37,356 nt of DNA, from positions 65,588 to 102,943 of the forward strand of contig VGPF01000004.1 in NCBI GenBank assembly GCA_016875535.1, written 5' to 3'. Made by a program: the position numbers and the translations under genes. The stretch is from Chloroflexota bacterium. Its GTDB lineage: Bacteria > Chloroflexota > Dehalococcoidia > SHYB01. Every line of letters begins with the position of its first letter. Within the stretch, counting starts at the first letter, position 1. The notes below the pieces were generated by a model, which saw only the letters and a list, made by a program, of their open reading frames with translations, was not told the origin of the DNA and searched no databases. Below, in pieces: positions 29,543 through 35,431 of this stretch.

Positions 29543-30299
29543 GGCCTTTGTCTTCCGCCGCATGCGTGTCCACCTTCTTCAGGTAGACCACGTTCGGGCC
29601 GGTGCCTTGTTCTTCCAGCAATCGGTAGTGCCGGGCGTCTTCCGCCAGCTTGTGCACGGCGCTCTTCTCGTCCTTGATGTTGCCGAAGGTCAGCGCGCCC
29701 GTGGGGCAGGACTGCACGCAGGCGGGCGTCACATCGCCGTCCCTGACATCCCGGTCCTCGCGGATCGCCGTGCGTATCCCGCGCCGGATGCGCTGCACGC
29801 AGAAGGTGCACTTCTCCATGATGCCGCGGCTGCGGACCGTCACGTCCGGGTTCAGCTGGTTGCGCAGCGTCTCCGGCCACACCGGCTCCCAGAAGTTGAA
29901 GAACCGCACCTGGTAGTTGCAGTTGTTGGCGCAGTACCGCGTGCCGATGCAGCGATTGTAGACCTGCACGTTCAGGCCCTGGTCGTTGTGGTAGGTGGCG
30001 TAAACCGGGCAGACCGGCTCGCAGGGCGCGTTCTCGCACTGCTGGCACATCAGCGGCAGGAACTTCGCCTTCACCTTCGAGAAGTCAATCTCATCCGGCC
30101 GCTTCTCCGGGTCGTCGCTCACCCAGTAGCGTTCGATGCGTATCCACTCGTGGGCGCGCTTCTGGTTGAAGATCGCGTCCGTGTTCAGCGGCACGTTGTT
30201 CTCCGCCTGGCACGCGACGACGCAGGCCTGGCAGCCGCTGCAGCGGTCTGCGTCCACCACCAGCGTCCATTTCGGCTCAGGCTTTCTCTCGATTGCCAT
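29535..30299 (-). CDS. actB2: ACIII iron-sulfur subunit (ActB2, separate from ActB1)
   Basis: This 254-residue ferredoxin-like subunit has four cysteine clusters. The first is CSGCQACVVAC (20-30), then CQQCENAPCEPVC (85-97) and CIGTRYCANNCNYQ, the ACIII-type signature. The last is CTFC with a matching CVQSCPTGAL near the C-terminus. These fit several [4Fe-4S] and/or [3Fe-4S] centres passing electrons between the quinol site and the cytochromes. In most described ACIII operons this is the C-terminal half of a single fused ActB protein; here it is its own gene, 12 bases after ActB1. There is no signal peptide, so export would have to rely on ActB1. A TTG one codon earlier is a possible start. 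Confidence 0.9.
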   Translation of the reverse strand: MAIERKPEPKWTLVVDADRCSGCQACVVACQAENNVPLNTDAIFNQKRAHEWIRIERYWVSDDPEKRPDEIDFSKVKAKFLPLMCQQCENAPCEPVCPVYATYHNDQGLNVQVYNRCIGTRYCANNCNYQVRFFNFWEPVWPETLRNQLNPDVTVRSRGIMEKCTFCVQRIRRGIRTAIREDRDVRDGDVTPACVQSCPTGALTFGNIKDEKSAVHKLAEDARHYRLLEEQGTGPNVVYLKKVDTHAAEDKGHE

Positions 30300-30311
30300 C
30301 AACGCGCTCCG

Positions 30312-32576
30312 TTAGGAGTCCTTGTTCGTGACTTTGATCTTGTTCGAGAAATCAATGGGCAGCACGGAGCCCTCCATCTTCGGGATGCGCTTCCACTTGC
30401 CCGTCTTCGCGATGCTTACGCGCGTCGCCGCCCAGGCCAGCGAGCCGCTCTGCTTCTCTTCCCGCGGGTCCAGGACGGCGTACACGTTCGCGCCGTAGCC
30501 CTCCGCCCAGCGCCCGAAGGCCTTGTGGCCCCGGCCCACGGGGATCGCCAGCACGTCCGGCGGCGCGGCCGGGTTCGGGTAGACCAGCGCCTGGATGGCC
30601 CCCGCCGGCGATTCGATGCGGACCACATCGCCTTCGCGCAGGTCCATGTCGCGCGCCGTCTTGGAGTTCACTTCAACCCAGGTCTCCCACGTCGCCGTCG
30701 TCATCGGGTCGGGCGTCGCCTGGAGCCACGGCAGGTGCGCAAGCCGCCCATCGCCGATGCCCGCCGTCTGGAACGGCAGGAGGACGAAGGGGTAGCGTCC
30801 GGCGTCTCCGGCGAATTCCGGTTCCGGGTTGGTCAGGTTCAGGCCGTTCACAAAGGGCACCGGCAGCGCGCGGGCGTTCGTATCCCACCAGCCGCCCTGC
30901 TGGAGCAGCTTGCCCCAGAACTCTTCAAAGGTCGCGGCCTTGATGTTTCCCCGGCCGAACTGGTGCAGCTTCTGGGCCTGCTGGCGGAGCGCATCGCGCA
31001 TGCTCGTCCAGGGCAGGTCCTTCTCGATCTTCAGCTCTTGCGCCAGCGTCAGCAGGATATCGCCGAAGCCGCGCGTATCGCGGAAGGGCCGCACCACCGG
31101 CTGCTGGAAGGTGACTGCCTCATAGCCGGGCCCGGGGTTCATGGGCGCATCCGCCCAGTCTTCCAGGGGAAGGCTCGTCGGCAGCACCCAATCGGCCCAG
31201 TAGGTCGTATCGTCAAGGAAGCTCGAAAGGCTGATCACCGTAGGCACGTTCGCTAGCGCATCCGCAAAGCCCAGCGAAGCGGGCAGGCTGTGCACCGCGT
31301 TCGCGTTGCGGATCACCAGCGCCTTCACCTTCCCCTGCTTCATGCCTTCGATGATCTTCTTCCACTCCGCCAGGGAGGTGCTTGTCCCGGCGGCGTAGGC
31401 TGTGCGGTCAGCCGCCGCCGTCCCATCGCCGATGGGCGGCGCAGGGTTGAAGTTCACGCCGCCCGGCTTGTTCACAGTCCCAACCAGGTGGTTGAGGCTG
31501 TAGATGGCGGTCAGATTGAACACGCCGTTCGTGTGCGCGCCCGCCGCGCCGCCGCCGATGGCTATGGCCGGCTGGTTCTCCGGCGCTACGAAGGCCTTCG
31601 CCAGCTCTTCGATGTGCTTGGCGGAAACGCCCGTCGCCTCCGCCACCTTCTCGGGGGCGTAGGCCTCCAGCGCAGCCGCGCCACGGCCGCCAGTGAGGGC
31701 CCGCGCTGCGGCTGCGTCGCCGAGGCCCGACTTGATGATCACATAGGCGATGCTCAGAGCCAGCTTGCCCTCGGAGCCGGGCTTCACATAGACCCACTCG
31801 TCGGCGCCGGCTGCCGTCGGCGAGAGGCGCGTGTCCGCCTGCACCAGCGTCCCGCGCTTGCGGGCCCCCTGGCGGAACTCGCCGTAGCCCCGCGAATGGC
31901 GGACCTGGGAGATCCAGCCGCCTAAGAAATCCGAACTGAACGAAAGGATATAGTTGCTGCGCCCAAGATCGAAATCAGGCAGCAGGTCCTGGTCGAACGT
32001 CTGCTTGATAGCCGCCTTCAGCGCGGCCTCTTCCATCGGCTCGAAGGTCGCGTGGGTGGCGTTCATCGCCTTCGCGAAGCGCTTCGCCACCATGCCCTGG
32101 CTGCCGTTCAGCGCCCCGGTCACGATGAGGAGACTGCCCGCCGCCGCGCCCTTCATCTCGTTCAGCTTAGGCGTCACCGCCGCCAGCGCCTCATCCCACG
32201 TCGTTTCCGCGAAGGCGCCGCTGCCCCGGGCGCCCGTCGCCTTCATGGGCCTGCGAACGCGGTCGGGATGGTAGACCGCCTGGACGCCCGCCTGGCCCCG
32301 GGCGCATAGCTTGCCGCCGCTGAGCGGATGGACGGGGTTGCCCTCCACCTTCTTCGCCCGGCCTTCGATGACCCGCACGATGACGCCGCACCCGCTGCCG
32401 CACTGGCTGCAGGAGGTGGCGTACCAGTTGTCTATCCCATTGACCAAGTCTTCCGGGAGCCTGGAGGGGCTCTGCACCAGGAACTCGCGGACGTTCGGGC
32501 GGCAGGCGGACAGGATGGCGGCCCCTGCGGCCGTCCCTCCCGCCAGCTTCAGAAATTCTTTGCGCGTGAAAGCCAT
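30312..32576 (-). CDS. actB1: ACIII molybdopterin-fold subunit (ActB1, separate gene)
   Basis: The protein has 754 residues of the molybdopterin oxidoreductase fold. The N-terminus (TRKEFLKLAGGTAAGAA, then ILSAC) looks like a Tat signal with Arg-Lys instead of Arg-Arg, plus a lipobox ending at Cys25. A cluster motif C56-x2-C59-x3-C63-x27-C91 (SCSQCGSGCG and KLCARGQ) could hold a [4Fe-4S] centre. Further motifs include GGAAGAHTNGVFNLTAIYSL and LVIRNANAVHSLPASLGFA. The C-terminal MopB-like beta domain ends near IDFSNKIKVTNKDS. In characterised ACIII this part lacks a molybdenum cofactor; whether this one binds it is unknown. In the operon it precedes the separate Fe-S gene. Confidence 0.88.
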   Translation of the reverse strand: MAFTRKEFLKLAGGTAAGAAILSACRPNVREFLVQSPSRLPEDLVNGIDNWYATSCSQCGSGCGVIVRVIEGRAKKVEGNPVHPLSGGKLCARGQAGVQAVYHPDRVRRPMKATGARGSGAFAETTWDEALAAVTPKLNEMKGAAAGSLLIVTGALNGSQGMVAKRFAKAMNATHATFEPMEEAALKAAIKQTFDQDLLPDFDLGRSNYILSFSSDFLGGWISQVRHSRGYGEFRQGARKRGTLVQADTRLSPTAAGADEWVYVKPGSEGKLALSIAYVIIKSGLGDAAAARALTGGRGAAALEAYAPEKVAEATGVSAKHIEELAKAFVAPENQPAIAIGGGAAGAHTNGVFNLTAIYSLNHLVGTVNKPGGVNFNPAPPIGDGTAAADRTAYAAGTSTSLAEWKKIIEGMKQGKVKALVIRNANAVHSLPASLGFADALANVPTVISLSSFLDDTTYWADWVLPTSLPLEDWADAPMNPGPGYEAVTFQQPVVRPFRDTRGFGDILLTLAQELKIEKDLPWTSMRDALRQQAQKLHQFGRGNIKAATFEEFWGKLLQQGGWWDTNARALPVPFVNGLNLTNPEPEFAGDAGRYPFVLLPFQTAGIGDGRLAHLPWLQATPDPMTTATWETWVEVNSKTARDMDLREGDVVRIESPAGAIQALVYPNPAAPPDVLAIPVGRGHKAFGRWAEGYGANVYAVLDPREEKQSGSLAWAATRVSIAKTGKWKRIPKMEGSVLPIDFSNKIKVTNKDS

Positions 32577-32590
32577 TGCTCAGTTGCCTA

Positions 32591-33235
32591 TTAGTAGTGA
32601 CACGTCGCGCAGTCTGACGGCGGCGCGCGACGTTGACCGCTCGTGATCGCCTCTTTAATCGCCGCCTCAGCCTCAGGCGTCAGATAGTTGAAATAGCCGC
32701 CTCTGTGGCAGTCCACGCAGTCCCGCATCTTCAGGTTGCGGACCTGCTCCGCCACCTGCATCTTTCCGACATCGCCGTGGCAGATGGAGCAGACCTGGGA
32801 CGGCTGCACCTTGTTCTCTTTGGAGAAGAAGGCCACGTGCGCCTCGTGCAGGAACTGGACATGATCGGGCAGTCTATGGACCCGGCCCCAGTTCAACGGC
32901 TCGCCGGATTCGTTAACGGAAAGCAGCTTGGTGATTTCCGGCGAAGTCTTCAGCACAACCTGGTGACAGAAGACGCAGAGCTGGACGGAGGGGATCGTCG
33001 CGGCCTCGCCCTTCAGAGCCTCCCGGTGGCAGTACTGGCAATCAATTTCGGCGGCGATGTGGAGGTCGTGCCGGAACTTGATCGGCTGGCTGGCCTTCAC
33101 TTGCGCCGGGCCGAAGGGCGTGCTCCACCATGCCTTCAGGATGCCGACCGTAACGATAAGCCCGCCTATGCCGATGACCAGTCCGATGACTGGGACCAGC
33201 ACTTTGACCGCGAGCGGGGCTTTAGGCAACGACAT
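32591..33235 (-). CDS. actA: ACIII pentaheme cytochrome c subunit
   Basis: The protein has 214 residues with one N-terminal transmembrane anchor (about 10-34, LVIGIGGLIVTVGILKAWW) and five C-x-x-C-H heme motifs: CQYCH (66), CVFCH (87), CSICH (149), CVDCH (173) and CATCH (209). Surrounding motifs (PIKFRHDLHIAAEIDCQYCH, then HVQFLHEAH, supplying distal His ligands) match ActA/QrcA multiheme cytochromes. It acts on the periplasmic side and accepts electrons from the Fe-S subunit. Second gene of the operon, 44 bases after the first small membrane protein gene. No good Shine-Dalgarno is seen before the ATG. Confidence 0.93.
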   Translation of the reverse strand: MSLPKAPLAVKVLVPVIGLVIGIGGLIVTVGILKAWWSTPFGPAQVKASQPIKFRHDLHIAAEIDCQYCHREALKGEAATIPSVQLCVFCHQVVLKTSPEITKLLSVNESGEPLNWGRVHRLPDHVQFLHEAHVAFFSKENKVQPSQVCSICHGDVGKMQVAEQVRNLKMRDCVDCHRGGYFNYLTPEAEAAIKEAITSGQRRAPPSDCATCHY

Positions 33236-33279
33236 AGTGTGTTACGCGACCTTGTACCGTTCTCCAGGTTTCTTGGACC

Positions 33280-33582
33280 CTAGATCCAATCCCTGTGCCA
33301 GAAATTGCGGATCTCGTGCGCCGTGTCTGCAGCCTTCGCGAACCAGAAACAGATCGCGCCAAGAATCAAGATCGAGCTTGCATAGAGATGGAAGCGCAGC
33401 TTCCGGACCTTGTCAGCGATGCCCGCGGGCAGATGACCGGAGTTCAGCAACGAGGGGATGATGGCGTGAGCGAGGACAAGATGGGTGGCAAGGCCGAAGG
33501 CGAAGATAACGATGAACCACAGGTAGCGCAGCGTGTGGCTGGTGTTCCGCCAGTCCACGTGGTTCAGTGCTTCTGGGTCCAT
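33280..33582 (-). CDS. Small membrane protein, first gene of the ACIII operon
   Basis: The protein has 100 residues from ATG 33582 (MDPEALNHVDWRNTSHTLRY) with two transmembrane helices (about 21-48, YLWFIVIFAFGLATHLVLAH, and 68-88, LYASSILILGAICFWFAKA) and a His/Arg-rich cytoplasmic end (RNFWHRDWI). It has AGGTGAAGAG immediately upstream, better than the TTG start 15 bases earlier. It is the promoter-proximal gene and should be a small subunit or assembly partner of the complex. Similar anonymous small proteins (for example ActG) occur in ACIII clusters, but no homology is evident. Confidence 0.72.
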   Translation of the reverse strand: MDPEALNHVDWRNTSHTLRYLWFIVIFAFGLATHLVLAHAIIPSLLNSGHLPAGIADKVRKLRFHLYASSILILGAICFWFAKAADTAHEIRNFWHRDWI

Positions 33583-33659
33583 CTCTTCACCTGGCAATCT
33601 TGCCTGCGCCTTGTACCGACCCTTGCGCAGACTTCAGCTAACCCGCCGAAAGCACATTG

Positions 33660-33688
33660 AGAATACATTCACAATCGGGGCGTGTCAA
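33660..33688 (-). promoter_or_regulatory. Promoter of the ACIII operon
   Basis: On the minus strand TTGACA (33683-33688) and TATTCT (33660-33665) are exactly 17 bases apart, the same hexamer pair as the flavin-monooxygenase promoter at 8567-8595. Initiation near 33653 gives a 70-base leader. The selD promoter lies just beyond on the opposite strand. Confidence 0.85.
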
Positions 33689-33690
33689 GG

Positions 33691-33719
33691 TGGCTACAAC
33701 TCTTATAATCGCCCATCCC
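33691..33719 (+). promoter_or_regulatory. Promoter of selD
   Basis: TATAAT (33714-33719) is perfect; the -35 at 17 bases (TGGCTA, 33691-33696) is weak. Initiation near 33726 gives a leader of about 95 bases. Its -35 adjoins the -35 of the divergent ACIII promoter, so the two may compete or share a regulator. Confidence 0.6.
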
Positions 33720-33819
33720 AGCCGCCCGAATCCCGGCCCCCGCTCCGGCATCCAACAAAGCGCCTCTGCTACACTGAAGATGCCCCCGGTTCATGGGGAA
33801 ATACAGAGAAGGAGCGGCG

Positions 33820-34872
33820 ATGGCCTCCCTTGAGCCAATCAGGCTCACCACCCTGACCAAGTGCGGCGGCTGAGCTGCCAAGTACGGTCCGGGCGACCTG
33901 CATCATCTCCTAAAGGACCTCCCCCGCCTCGCCGATAGGCGCCTGCTCGTCGGCATTGAAACGGGGGACGATTCGGCGGTGTACCAGCTCACGAAGAATC
34001 TCGCGCTGGTGCAGACGGTGGACTTTTTCCCTCCGATCGTGGACGACCCCTTCACCTACGGCGCCATCGCGGCCGCCAACTCCCTGAGCGATGTCTACGC
34101 CATGGGCGGCAAACCCATCACCGCCATGAACATCGTCGGCTTCCCGGCGGATAAGCCCAAGGACATTCTGAAAGGGGTCCTTCGCGGCGGCGCGCAGAAA
34201 GCCAAAGAGGCTGGCGTCCCCGTCGTCGGCGGCCATACCATAGATGATGCCGAACCCAAGTACGGCATGGCCGTCACCGGCCTCGTTCGCCCCGGAAAAC
34301 AGTGGACGAACGCAGGCGCAAAACCCGGCGACCTCCTCATCCTCACCAAGGCCATCGGCACCGGCGTCATCACCACCGCCGCCAAGGCCGGCAAGGCGGC
34401 CCCTGCCGCCATCGAAGCGGCCATCGCCTCCATGCTCGCCCTCAACAAGGCCGCAAGCGAGGCCGGGCTGAGCGTCACCCCCAACGCCTGCACGGACGTC
34501 ACCGGCTTCTCCCTTCTCGGCCACCTCCACGGCATGCTCAATGCAAGCAACGTCTCCGCCACAATCGGCCTCAGCAGTGTCCCGCTCCTGCAGGATGCCT
34601 GGCGCTTGGGCGTGGAGCAGGAAATCTCCCCGGGCGGCATGGGCCGCAACAAGGCCTACTACGATCACGCCGTCGCCTGGCATCCTGACGTTCCGCCCAA
34701 AGCCTTCCGCCTCCTCTTCGATCCGCAGACCTCCGGCGGCCTCCTCTTTGCCGTGTCAGAGAAGAAGGCCCCGCTCCTGCTCAAAGCCCTCAAGGCCAAG
34801 CGCGTCAACATCGCCGCCGTCATCGGCCACGTGACGCCGGGGAACAGAGGGCGCATCGTCGTCGAGCCCTAG
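33820..34872 (+). CDS. selD: Selenophosphate synthetase, itself a selenoprotein (in-frame UGA)
   Basis: The frame from ATG 33820 (GGAG five bases upstream) encodes 350 residues if TGA at 33871-33873 is read as selenocysteine. Residue 18 lies in LTKCGG-Sec-AAKYGPGDL, the catalytic segment in which SelD proteins have either Cys or Sec followed three residues later by the essential Lys. Downstream motifs are ETGDDSAVYQL (ATP/Mg2+ Asp residues), DPFTYGAIAAANSLSDVYAM and GGKPI. Later come VVGGHTIDDAEPKYGMAVTG, NACTDVTGFSLLGHLHGM and DPQTSGGLL. It makes selenophosphate from selenide and ATP. A plain stop-to-stop gene call would begin only at 33979 and lose the active site. The genome must therefore encode SelB, SelC and SelA, none of which lie in this window. 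Confidence 0.95.
33886..33898 (+). promoter_or_regulatory. Candidate bacterial SECIS hairpin in selD mRNA
   Basis: GGTC (33886-33889) pairs with GACC (33895-33898) around CGGGC, beginning 12 bases after the UGA codon. A G in the first two loop positions and this distance to the UGA fit known bacterial SECIS elements, which recruit SelB. The stem is short, so the boundaries are uncertain. Confidence 0.55.
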
Positions 34873-34894
34873 CAATCTAAAACCCGGGAACCCC

Positions 34895-35314
34895 ATGGCA
34901 GACCTTACGCTCTCGAAAAAACTGGCCGAGGAAATCATCGCCCACGCCAAGGCGGAGGCGCCCAACGAATGCTGCGGCGTCCTGGCCGGCACGGGTGCTG
35001 CTGTTCGCGCTGCCTACCGCGCCAAGAACACTGAACGAAGCCCTGTGAAATACAACTTTGATGGTCCGGAGCTCCTTCGGATAGAGGATGAAGCGGCCAA
35101 AGCCGGGCATGACGTCCTCGGCTTCTATCACTCCCACACCTTCAGTGAAGCCTACCCCTCCCCCACAGACGTCAAGCTCTCCTCGCCGTGGGGCTACATC
35201 TATATGATCGTCTCCCTCCGCAACCCACAGCAGCCCGCTATCCGCATCTTCCGCATAGACCGCGCCCTGCCTGAAGGCGCTCAGATTCAGGAACTCTCTC
35301 TTTCCATCGTCTAG
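34895..35314 (+). CDS. JAMM/Mov34-type metalloprotease (Mec-like)
   Basis: The protein has 139 residues. The JAMM zinc-protease motif is complete: Glu24 in PNECCGVLAG, then the H-x-H of FYHSHTFSEAYPSPTD with the Ser and Asp ten residues on. This class of small stand-alone JAMM proteins includes Mec, which releases cysteine from the sulfur carrier CysO, and proteases for ubiquitin-like carriers. It starts 22 bases after selD and is probably in its transcript, so a link to sulfur/selenium carrier chemistry is attractive but only inferred. No CysO/ThiS-like carrier gene is in the window. No signal peptide, so cytoplasmic. Confidence 0.85.
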   Translation: MADLTLSKKLAEEIIAHAKAEAPNECCGVLAGTGAAVRAAYRAKNTERSPVKYNFDGPELLRIEDEAAKAGHDVLGFYHSHTFSEAYPSPTDVKLSSPWGYIYMIVSLRNPQQPAIRIFRIDRALPEGAQIQELSLSIV

Positions 35315-35336
35315 CCACCCAGCGCCCTCTAATGCC

Positions 35337-35365
35337 TTTCTAAGATTGCCCCCCTACTGTATAGT
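35337..35365 (+). promoter_or_regulatory. Possible promoter of the membrane-fusion protein gene
   Basis: TATAGT (35360-35365) with TTTCTA (35337-35342) 17 bases upstream. The -35 matches consensus at three of six positions. It lies 67 to 72 bases before the preferred ATG at 35432; in-frame ATGs at 35384 and 35411 are also downstream. A 12-base palindrome, TTTGCGCGCAAA, follows at 35393-35404. Confidence 0.42.
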
Positions 35366-35392
35366 GCGCCCTTTCGACGGGTCATGCGCGTT

Positions 35393-35404
35393 TTTGCGCG
35401 CAAA
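35393..35404. repeat. 12-bp perfect palindrome in the efflux-adaptor leader
   Basis: TTTGCGCGCAAA equals its own reverse complement and lies between the likely transcription start and the preferred ATG of the membrane-fusion protein. It could be an operator for a dimeric regulator. If translation starts at 35384 it lies inside the coding region, and then it is merely coincidental. Confidence 0.3.
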
Positions 35405-35431
35405 TCGAAAATGAAGCGGGCGGGGCAACAT

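Noticed and set aside
29520-31256. 578-codon plus-strand open frame
   Set aside because: Antisense to the ActB1/ActB2 genes; Arg/Ala/His-rich with no recognisable motif.
33979-34872. selD starting at ATG 33979
   Set aside because: This start omits the catalytic CGG-Sec-AAK segment and the ATP-binding Asp pair. The UGA-containing start at 33820 has a ribosome site and full family alignment.
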